From contig JALGWB010000034.1 in assembly GCA_025774405.1 (NCBI GenBank), positions 1 to 21,675 of the forward strand: DNA of 21,675 bases, given 5' to 3'. The notes beneath the pieces were generated by a model. The model was given only the letters and a program-made list of their open reading frames with translations. It searched no databases and had not been told where the DNA came from. The translations under genes were made by a program, and so were the position numbers. Below, in pieces: positions 15,393-21,675 of the stretch. Positions within the stretch are counted from its first letter, which is position 1, and each line of letters begins with the position of its first letter. The DNA is from a bacterium (GTDB lineage Bacteria; Arandabacterota; Arandabacteria; Arandabacterales; Arandabacteraceae).

Positions 15393-16737
15393 GGATACCA
15401 TAGCTGCGGTGGCGACGGCACCAGGTGAATCAGCCGTCAGCCTTATAAGAATGAGTGGAAGGGGGGCAATTGCTGTCGCCGATCGGGTCTTCAGAGGGCG
15501 CATCCAGCCTTCTAAGGCACGAAATCGCTCAGTGCTCTTTGGTGAAATCACCGCATCTGACGGCAGCCTAATCGACGAGGTACTGCTCACAGTGATGAGG
15601 GGTCCGCATTCGGTGACAGGAGAGGATGTCATTGAGATATCGTGTCATGGCGGTATGACGGCTCCAAGACTCGTCCTCAGGCGGCTTCTCGAAGCAGGTG
15701 CGCGCCTGGCAGAGCCCGGTGAATTCACCCGGAGAGCATTCGTGAACGGCAAGATCGACCTGGTTCAGGCTGAGGCTGTTTGCGATATCGTACGGGCAGC
15801 GAACGAGACTGCGCATAAACTTGCCCTGAGACAGCTCAGGGGTGGGCTTTCCGAGAAGCTCAGGCAGATTGAAAGCATCCTGTTCGATGGGCTTGTTTGG
15901 CTTGAGGCTGAGATCGATTTTCCTGAGGAAGAGCTGGGTGAGTGCGATCGGCAGAACCTCATACAGAATATTGACACAGCATGCAATGAGCTTGAGAGTC
16001 TTTTGGCTACCGAGGAGGCGGGGCGGTACATCAGATCGGGGATCGAAGTTGCGATTGTGGGAAGACCGAATGTGGGCAAATCAAGCCTGTTCAATCGGCT
16101 TATCGGAAAGGACCGTGTTATCGTGAGCCCCCTACCGGGAACAACGCGGGACACGGTTGATGCTCGCCTCAATCTGAATGGCTTCTGTCTTAGTCTGCAC
16201 GATACGGCTGGATTGGGTGCAAGCAACGATCTGATCGAGCAGGAGGCTGTAAGACGCGCGCAGGTAAGCCTCAGGAGGTGTGATGTTGCACTTGTAGTAA
16301 TTGATGTGAGTGAACCCCTGACATTGGCTGATTGGGACATTCTCGAGCAGGCGGCGGAGAAGTGTCATGTAGTTGTTGTAAACAAGATCGATCTACCGTT
16401 GAAAGCCGACCTCGGCAGGCTTCGACGACCGATTCGCGTTTCTGCGCTCAAGGGTTATGGTGTCGAGGATCTGCTCGAAGAGCTTAAGCGGGTTGCAAGA
16501 GAGCAAGCAGGTGATCTCGATCTTGAGATCGTGGTGAGTGAACGTCATGCCACATGTATAAGGCAGGCACTTGATGCCATAGAGCGGGCAAAGGGGGCGC
16601 TTGTGGGAGGAGCTTCTCCAGAGCTCGTTGCAGCCGATCTTAGGTGGGCACTGGAGTATCTGGGAGAGGTCACAGGTGAAAACGTAGCTTCGCAACTCCT
16701 TGACGAGATTTTTGCCAGATTTTGCATTGGCAAGTGA
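15385..16737 (+). CDS. mnmE: tRNA modification GTPase MnmE
   Basis: GTPase that, with MnmG, builds the 5-aminomethyl-type modification of tRNA wobble uridine 34. The start is GTG at 15385, giving MSEDTIAAVATAPG, the family opening; the frame is open further upstream but that part is not conserved. The N-terminal folate-binding domain and helical region flank a G domain with GRPNVGKS (226-233), TTRDT (253-257), DTAG (273-276) and NKID. The C-terminus is FARFCIGK, with the catalytic Cys of the CxGK motif. Length is 450 aa. It overlaps jag by 8 bases and is followed by parS and then its partner gene mnmG. Confidence 0.96.
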   Translation: MSEDTIAAVATAPGESAVSLIRMSGRGAIAVADRVFRGRIQPSKARNRSVLFGEITASDGSLIDEVLLTVMRGPHSVTGEDVIEISCHGGMTAPRLVLRRLLEAGARLAEPGEFTRRAFVNGKIDLVQAEAVCDIVRAANETAHKLALRQLRGGLSEKLRQIESILFDGLVWLEAEIDFPEEELGECDRQNLIQNIDTACNELESLLATEEAGRYIRSGIEVAIVGRPNVGKSSLFNRLIGKDRVIVSPLPGTTRDTVDARLNLNGFCLSLHDTAGLGASNDLIEQEAVRRAQVSLRRCDVALVVIDVSEPLTLADWDILEQAAEKCHVVVVNKIDLPLKADLGRLRRPIRVSALKGYGVEDLLEELKRVAREQAGDLDLEIVVSERHATCIRQALDAIERAKGALVGGASPELVAADLRWALEYLGEVTGENVASQLLDEIFARFCIGK

Positions 16738-16739
16738 AA

Positions 16740-16755
16740 TGTTTCACGTGAAACA
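16740..16755. promoter_or_regulatory. parS: parS centromere-like site, perfect palindrome
   Basis: TGTTTCACGTGAAACA is a perfect 16-base palindrome that matches the ParB-binding consensus. It occupies most of the 26-base gap between mnmE and mnmG. It lies about 3 kb from parB and 5 kb from oriC. No other full-length match was seen in the window. Confidence 0.93.
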
Positions 16756-16763
16756 CTAGGGCG

Positions 16764-18614
16764 ATGGATCATCCCAAAACCTACCATGTCATAGTGATCG
16801 GTGGAGGTCATGCGGGCTGCGAAGCAGCGCTTGCTGCTGCTCGCATGGGCTGTGAGACGCTTCTGCTTACGCTGAACATCGAGAATCTTGGACAGATGTC
16901 GTGTAATCCCGCAATTGGCGGGTTGGCTAAGTCGCATCTTGTCAAAGAGATAGATGCACTGGGTGGGGAGATGGGTTTCATTGCGGATCGTACAGCTCTT
17001 CAGATGCGCATGCTGAATCGGAGTAAGGGGCCAGCGGTGTGGTCGCTCAGATCTCAGAACGATCGCCAGAGATATAAGATGGAGATTCGGCGAACGATCG
17101 AATCTCAGGAACGACTTGAACTGCGTCAAACTCTTGTTGAGAGGATTCTGGTCAAGGGGGATCGAATTGTTGGTGTTGAATCCCACACCGGCTACAGGTT
17201 CTATTCAAGAACGGTCATAATTGCAAGTGGCACATTCCTGAGGGGTACGATTCACATCGGCCTGAGAAGCTTTGGTGGGGGACGGAATGGTGAGTGTGGA
17301 AGCTATGGGCTTGCTGATGACCTAAAGCATCTTGGTTTTGAGATGGGCAGGCTCAAGACGGGCACGTCACCACGCATCAGTGGTAAGTCAATAGAGTTTA
17401 ATGGGTTACCAAGAGAACCGGGAGAGACCGGTATTGGATCGTTCTCTTATCGCACCAGGCAGCCAATTGTGGCCCGCGCTGATTGCTTCATCACGAGGAC
17501 GACGCCTCAAACCCATGCAATCATTCGGGCAAATCTCGATCGATCCCCACTTTACGCTGGTCGGATCGAAGGGATAGGGCCACGTTATTGTCCTTCCATC
17601 GAGGATAAGGTTGTACGCTTCCCCGATCGCCAGAGCCATCAGTTGTTTCTTGAGCCTGAAGGTGATTGCACTACCGAGTATTACGTGAGTGGACTGGCAA
17701 CCAGTCTGCCAGAGGATGTGCAAATCGAAATGGTCAGGACTATACCGGGACTCGAGCATGCAGAAATAACTCGACCAGGCTATGCAGTCGAATATGACTT
17801 CGTTCAGCCAACCCAGCTCTATCCAACCCTTGAGACGAAACGTATCGAGGGACTTTATCTGGCCGGTCAGATAAATGGAACATCTGGTTATGAAGAGGCA
17901 GCTGCACAGGGGATCGTGGCAGGCGTGAATGCCGCCCTGAAAGTCCTGGGACGGGGGGAATTCACGCTCGGTCGAAATCAAGCCTATATCGGCGTCCTGA
18001 TTGACGACCTGATTACCAAGGGGACAAGCGAGCCTTACCGTATGTTCACCTCGCGTGCCGAATATCGCCTGATATTGAGGCAGGACAATGCCGATGAGCG
18101 ACTCATGCCATATGGTCATGGCTTCGGACTCATCCCCGGCGAAGTGCTTGCTGAAGTTCAGAAGCGGGAGGCCTTGTGCGCCGAAGTCATTCAGAAGCTT
18201 GAGACAACGCGGGTGAGCATGGCCGATGATAGTGTCACTCTAAAGCAACTCCTCAAGCGGCCCGGGATTACATGGCGTCACCTCAGGGAGGTCGCTGCAT
18301 GGCTTAGGGAATACGACGATCAGGTACTCAGGAGAGTCGAAATAGAGGTGAAGTACGAGGGCTATATAGCGAGGGAGATCAAGCGTGCTGAGCAACTTGA
18401 CCGCAGTGAGAGCCGGAGGATTCCGAGCTGGCTTGATTATCGAGACGTGCACGGGCTTTCGAGAGAAGCTGTTGAGAAGCTCAACAAGATCAAACCGAGA
18501 TCGATCGGGCAGGCAGGTAGAATCGCCGGAATCACCCCTGCCGATATTTCAAGCATCTTGATTTACCTTGCCAAATGCACCCGGGCGACAAATGAGAAAA
18601 GTGCCACGGCATAA
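16764..18614 (+). CDS. mnmG: tRNA U34 carboxymethylaminomethyl modification enzyme MnmG
   Basis: FAD-dependent partner of MnmE in modifying tRNA wobble uridine. The Rossmann FAD motif IGGGHAGCEAA is at 12-22, followed by MSCNPAIGG (45-53) with the conserved Cys47, GPRYCPSIEDKVVRF carrying the second Cys, and AGQINGTSGYEEAAAQG, both family signatures. The C-terminal domain for tRNA and MnmE contact is complete, and 616 aa is typical. The ATG has only AGGG two bases upstream, too close for a normal ribosome site, because the parS palindrome fills the leader; translation may depend on coupling to mnmE. The 3' end overlaps rsmG. Confidence 0.97.
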   Translation: MDHPKTYHVIVIGGGHAGCEAALAAARMGCETLLLTLNIENLGQMSCNPAIGGLAKSHLVKEIDALGGEMGFIADRTALQMRMLNRSKGPAVWSLRSQNDRQRYKMEIRRTIESQERLELRQTLVERILVKGDRIVGVESHTGYRFYSRTVIIASGTFLRGTIHIGLRSFGGGRNGECGSYGLADDLKHLGFEMGRLKTGTSPRISGKSIEFNGLPREPGETGIGSFSYRTRQPIVARADCFITRTTPQTHAIIRANLDRSPLYAGRIEGIGPRYCPSIEDKVVRFPDRQSHQLFLEPEGDCTTEYYVSGLATSLPEDVQIEMVRTIPGLEHAEITRPGYAVEYDFVQPTQLYPTLETKRIEGLYLAGQINGTSGYEEAAAQGIVAGVNAALKVLGRGEFTLGRNQAYIGVLIDDLITKGTSEPYRMFTSRAEYRLILRQDNADERLMPYGHGFGLIPGEVLAEVQKREALCAEVIQKLETTRVSMADDSVTLKQLLKRPGITWRHLREVAAWLREYDDQVLRRVEIEVKYEGYIAREIKRAEQLDRSESRRIPSWLDYRDVHGLSREAVEKLNKIKPRSIGQAGRIAGITPADISSILIYLAKCTRATNEKSATA

Positions 18615-19278
18615 CGATTATAGTGGAGCCATCGGGAGACTCATTGAGGCGCTCCACAAGAGGGGAATTGAGGTGCGCCAGGATGCTGGAGATTGCCTGG
18701 CGAGGCTTGCACAATTGATCGTTGATTGGAACAGATCGATAAATCTGATATCGCGTCAGGATGTGGATCGTCTTGTCACTTATCACTTCTGCGATTCAGC
18801 CTCACTGCTGCCGATCATAACGCCCAAATGCGAGCTTGAGGCCGTTGACATAGGGGGAAGCAATGGGCTGCCCGGGCTTGTACTGGCAGGTTTGTGTTCG
18901 AGGCTGAGGGTTACCGTGTGTGATGGGAGGCGGAAGCGGGAGAATTTCCTTCGGGCGGCTTGTGATGCGGTTGGGGGTGCAACCTATTTGATAGAGCGTG
19001 CCGACGAAGAGTCGTTTCAGAAGGCAAAGCATGAAGCTTTCGATCTCGTTGTTGCTCGGGCGGTTACGAAGCTCAGAATCTTACTAAAGTGGGCACTTCC
19101 CCTGGTTCGACCTGGAGGGGTGATCGTGGCTTATAAGGGAAGTGGAGCGCTAGGGGAAGTGAAGCCTGCTGAGAAGTATCTCGAGCGAGGTGGCAGGGCA
19201 TTGCTTGTAATAGCGAGCCCATGGGGAAACTGGTGTAACCCGTTGAGAAATTTTGTGATTGTGCGCAGGGCTGGGTAG
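18592..19278 (+). CDS. rsmG: 16S rRNA (guanine-N7) methyltransferase RsmG
   Basis: SAM-dependent methyltransferase expected to methylate G527 of 16S rRNA (E. coli numbering). WNRSINLISRQD, HFCDSASLLPII, VARAVTKLRILLKWALPLVRPGG and AYKG match RsmG. The SAM loop is AVDIGGSNGLPGLVLA, where most homologues have GTGxG: the middle Gly is Ser here (GGSNG, about 88-92). The chosen start is ATG 18592, giving 228 aa and a 23-base overlap with mnmG; GTG 18601 or TTG 18568 are also possible, since none has a strong ribosome site. It lies in the usual mnmG-rsmG-parA order. Loss of RsmG in other bacteria gives low-level streptomycin resistance. Confidence 0.92.
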   Translation: MRKVPRHNDYSGAIGRLIEALHKRGIEVRQDAGDCLARLAQLIVDWNRSINLISRQDVDRLVTYHFCDSASLLPIITPKCELEAVDIGGSNGLPGLVLAGLCSRLRVTVCDGRRKRENFLRAACDAVGGATYLIERADEESFQKAKHEAFDLVVARAVTKLRILLKWALPLVRPGGVIVAYKGSGALGEVKPAEKYLERGGRALLVIASPWGNWCNPLRNFVIVRRAG

Positions 19279-19290
19279 GGGGCTACGATT

Positions 19291-20055
19291 TTGGGCAAGG
19301 TAATTGCCATTGCCAATCAGAAAGGTGGAGTTGGCAAGACAACTACGGCTGTAAATCTTGCAGCCTTTCTCGGTATCGCTGACCGCAGGACACTGCTGGT
19401 TGATGTTGATCCCCAGGCTAACGCCGGTAGTGGATTGGGCATTCGTATAGATGACAACAATACGACCACGATTTATGAGGTGTTGGTGGATGGTCTGCCT
19501 TTGAATGAGTGTATCGTAGCGACCCAGGTGCCTGGAGTCGACCTTGTCCCATCGCATCAGCGGCTGGTGGGTGCTGAGGTTGAGCTCGTTGGCATGATGG
19601 CAAGGGAAATGCGCCTGCGACGGTCACTTGAACCCGTAAAGGATGGCTATGATTTCGTGATCATCGACTGCCCACCTTCACTTGGACTGCTTACAGTCAA
19701 CTCATTGGCAGCTGCCGATGGTGTGATAATACCTGTGCAATGTGAATACTATGCACTTGAGGGGCTAAGCCAGCTGCTGAATGCCATTGACCTCGTCCGT
19801 CGCAATCTCAATCCCGCACTTACCATTGATGGGGTGCTGCTAACGATGTTTGACAGCAGAACCAATCTTTCACAGCAGGTGGCTGAGGAGGCACGGCGTT
19901 TCTTTGCAGATAGAGTCTATGCGACAGTAATTCCACGGAACGTGCGTTTGAGTGAGGCACCGAGTTTTGGAAAACCAATCCTGCTTTATGACGTAATGTC
20001 AGCAGGAGCAAAGAGTTATATGGAGCTAGCAAAGGAGGTGATGGCAAGTGGCTAG
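19291..20055 (+). CDS. parA: Chromosome partitioning ATPase ParA (Soj)
   Basis: Deviant Walker ATPase that, with ParB and parS, segregates origins and can also affect DnaA activity. The start is TTG at 19291 with AGGGGG 8 bases upstream. Motifs: KGGVGKTTT (11-19), DVDPQANA, and VIIDCPPSLGLLTVNSL. The C-terminal VYATVIPRNVRLSEAPSFGKP is characteristic of Soj-type chromosomal ParA. At 254 aa it lacks the N-terminal helix-turn-helix of plasmid type Ia ParA proteins. It overlaps parB by 8 bases. Confidence 0.96.
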   Translation: MGKVIAIANQKGGVGKTTTAVNLAAFLGIADRRTLLVDVDPQANAGSGLGIRIDDNNTTTIYEVLVDGLPLNECIVATQVPGVDLVPSHQRLVGAEVELVGMMAREMRLRRSLEPVKDGYDFVIIDCPPSLGLLTVNSLAAADGVIIPVQCEYYALEGLSQLLNAIDLVRRNLNPALTIDGVLLTMFDSRTNLSQQVAEEARRFFADRVYATVIPRNVRLSEAPSFGKPILLYDVMSAGAKSYMELAKEVMASG

Positions 20056-20896
20056 AAAGGCCCTCGGCAAGGGGCTGGATGCCCTGATACCCGATCTAAA
20101 GCCACCGGGCGCTGCCAGCGGTGTAACCGAAATAGAAATTGATGAGATTGCTGCCAATCCCTATCAGCCGCGAACGAGGATGAGTGAGGCTTCGCTTGAT
20201 GATCTCAGGCAATCCATAAGCCAGCAGGGTGTGCTTCAGCCGGTCATCGTGCGGAGAAAGGCTGGTCGCTATGAGCTTGTAGCCGGTGAGAGGCGACTCC
20301 GGGCTGCCAAATTGGCGGGACTTGATAAGATCCCAGCCGTCGTAAGACAGGTTTCAGATAGCGAAGCCCTTGAGATTGCTTTGGTTGAGAATCTTCAGCG
20401 TGAGGATCTTAATCCCATCGATGAGGCTCGTGGTTACAAAGAGCTCATTCAGCGCTTCGATCTCACCCAGGAGCAATTGGCTCACAAGATAGGCAAGGAT
20501 CGAAGTACAATTGCGAACACATTGAGATTACTGCAATTACCCGAGCTGGTTCGCGAAGGGCTCGAGAAGGGCGAAATAAGTGTGGGTCATGCTCGAGCAC
20601 TTCTCGGGCTTGAGGATGAACACACAATTGAGCAGGTGTATCACATGATTCGCCATCGCGGACTGTCAGTTAGGCAGGTTGAAGCCGTGGTGAGACGCCG
20701 ACAACGTGAGAAAACACGGGGAAGGCGGCAGCGGTCACCTCGAGGCATGGATGTTGAGATAGCCCGTCTCGAGGAATCGCTGATGCGTAAGCTCGGTACC
20801 CGTGTAAGGATTCTCCTGCATGGTGGCCACGGAAAAATAGAGATCGAGTTCTACTCAATGGATGATCTCACCAGAATTCTTGAAGCGATGGCCTGA
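20048..20896 (+). CDS. parB: Chromosome partitioning protein ParB (Spo0J)
   Basis: CTP-dependent clamp that loads at parS and spreads to form the partition complex. MARKALGKGLDALIPDL at the N-terminus is the ParA-stimulating segment. The CTP-binding core has NPYQPRT, VAGERRLRAAK and ENLQREDLNP. The helix-turn-helix LTQEQLAHKIGKDRSTIANTLRLLQLP recognises parS, and SVGHARALLGL follows. A basic linker (RRRQREKTRGRRQR) leads to the C-terminal dimerisation domain. Length is 282 aa. The start is GTG 20048 with GGAGGTGA inside parA. The perfect parS at 16740 is its obvious local target. Confidence 0.96.
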   Translation: MARKALGKGLDALIPDLKPPGAASGVTEIEIDEIAANPYQPRTRMSEASLDDLRQSISQQGVLQPVIVRRKAGRYELVAGERRLRAAKLAGLDKIPAVVRQVSDSEALEIALVENLQREDLNPIDEARGYKELIQRFDLTQEQLAHKIGKDRSTIANTLRLLQLPELVREGLEKGEISVGHARALLGLEDEHTIEQVYHMIRHRGLSVRQVEAVVRRRQREKTRGRRQRSPRGMDVEIARLEESLMRKLGTRVRILLHGGHGKIEIEFYSMDDLTRILEAMA

Positions 20897-20930
20897 GTTG
20901 AGGTAGTAGCGTTTGGGAGGCGCAAGTTAG

Positions 20931-21675
20931 GTGCATGCATTGCTCACACAGATATCGAAGGGATTCTCTCTCATAATTGCACCGCACGGTACGGCGAGAA
21001 CTGTGAGCTTCAATGTTCCTGGCAGAGTCGCCACAGTCATCATAATTGGTGGACTGGGCTTGCTGGTTGGGCTGGCCTTCATTGGCATTACATACACTCG
21101 TCTGGCTATGCTTGCTGTTAAGGTCGAGCAACTGAGAGCTGAAAATGCGCGCCTGCGACAACAGCAGCAGAAACTTGACGAGATCAGACGTGAAGTCGCC
21201 CGGATTGAACAAATGCGTCGTCAGATTGAAGCCTGGGCTGGAGTTGCTACCGAGATGCCAACCGAGACCACCCCGACGAGTCACCCGGTGATAGAAAGCG
21301 TCGAACCAAATACCTGGCCCAGGAAATACACATATGCGATTCTACGACCCTTCTATGAAGGGAATTACTTCAGCAGGGAGGGTATGATTGCTCCGCTTGA
21401 GGGGTTCGTATCGCGCACTTTCTCGGTGGATGCTGAGGGTGGTGCAGTCCATCCGGGGGTTGATATTGCCGCAGCTACCGGAACACCTGTACGGTGTGCT
21501 CGTGATGGGATTGTGACTTTTGCGGGTTGGGATGACGTCTATGGAAATCTTGTCATCGTGGATCATGGTGATTCCCTTATGACAGTCTATGGTCACAATG
21601 AGAAACTGCTTGTAAAGGAGGGAGATCATGTAACGGTCGGTCAGATCATTGCTACGGTTGGAAATACCGGGCGGA
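20931..21675 (+). CDS. Membrane-anchored M23 peptidase, partial at its C-terminus
   Basis: The frame is open from GTG 20931 to the window edge (248 codons); GGGAGG lies 10 bases upstream. The N-terminal segment SLIIAPHGTARTVSFNVPGR resembles the short cytoplasmic part of many envelope M23 proteins. One membrane helix follows (about 34-53, VATVIIIGGLGLLVGLAFIG), then a coiled coil of about 50 residues (EQLRAENARLRQQQQKLDEI). The LytM domain has HPGVDIA, supplying the His and Asp zinc ligands, and TVYGHNEKLLVKEGD with the downstream His; the end is cut soon after VGNTG. It probably cleaves peptidoglycan cross-links or regulates another hydrolase from the periplasmic side. It follows parB by 34 bases and may be co-transcribed. 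Confidence 0.88.
   Translation, partial: MHALLTQISKGFSLIIAPHGTARTVSFNVPGRVATVIIIGGLGLLVGLAFIGITYTRLAMLAVKVEQLRAENARLRQQQQKLDEIRREVARIEQMRRQIEAWAGVATEMPTETTPTSHPVIESVEPNTWPRKYTYAILRPFYEGNYFSREGMIAPLEGFVSRTFSVDAEGGAVHPGVDIAAATGTPVRCARDGIVTFAGWDDVYGNLVIVDHGDSLMTVYGHNEKLLVKEGDHVTVGQIIATVGNTGR

Noticed and set aside
1..21675. Search by eye for CRISPR arrays, tRNA or rRNA genes, transposases, integrases and attachment sites.
   Set aside because: None seen; the window is a compact core-genome region apart from the two spacers at oriC.

Overview
This window is a chromosomal replication-origin region from a bacterium. The gene order (gyrB, a DUF721/DciA gene, recF, dnaN, dnaA, then rpmH, rnpA, yidD, yidC, jag, mnmE, mnmG, rsmG, parA, parB) is the ancestral dnaA/oriC neighbourhood. 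The cell is probably diderm: YidC carries a large extra domain between its first membrane segment and its conserved core, and two genes encode lipoproteins. Start codons are often GTG or TTG, and Shine-Dalgarno sites are strong and purine-rich. I cannot place the lineage from sequence alone. The GyrA variant, a DUF4412 secreted protein and a lipoprotein of a type I associate with uncultivated FCB-group phyla are compatible with such a lineage, at low confidence.

Left arm (1-11829): most genes are on the minus strand and so point away from the origin. Leftmost is a lipoprotein gene cut by the window edge, separated from gyrA by two hairpins. gyrA and dnaJ are divergent from a 190-base spacer that holds two good sigma70-type promoters. 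dnaJ plus a PEBP-like lipoprotein form the only plus-strand pair in this arm and face the replication fork. They converge on a secreted DUF4412 gene, which ends a tight minus-strand cluster dnaN-recF-dciA-gyrB-DUF4412 that has its own near-consensus promoter before dnaN.

Origin (10197-12326): DnaA-box clusters lie on both sides of dnaA, as in the bipartite origin of Bacillus subtilis. The dnaA-dnaN spacer has a DnaA box, a short GC-richer spacer, CTA-type DnaA-trios and an AT-rich stretch in the order of a basal unwinding element. The dnaA-rpmH spacer has four regularly spaced boxes in one orientation and a long dyad.

Right arm (12264-21675): one co-directional, often overlapping gene train runs from the rpmH promoter to the window end. 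It covers ribosomal protein L34, the RNase P protein, membrane insertion (YidD, YidC, Jag), tRNA U34 modification (MnmE, MnmG), 16S rRNA methylation (RsmG), chromosome segregation (ParA, ParB) and a membrane-anchored M23 peptidase cut by the edge. A perfect 16-base parS palindrome lies between mnmE and mnmG, about 3 kb from parAB.

No unknown defence or mobile system was seen. The points of most interest are the origin architecture, an apparently N-terminally shortened DnaN, unusual quinolone-site residues in GyrA, the parS position, and two uncharacterised envelope proteins beside core replication and chaperone genes.
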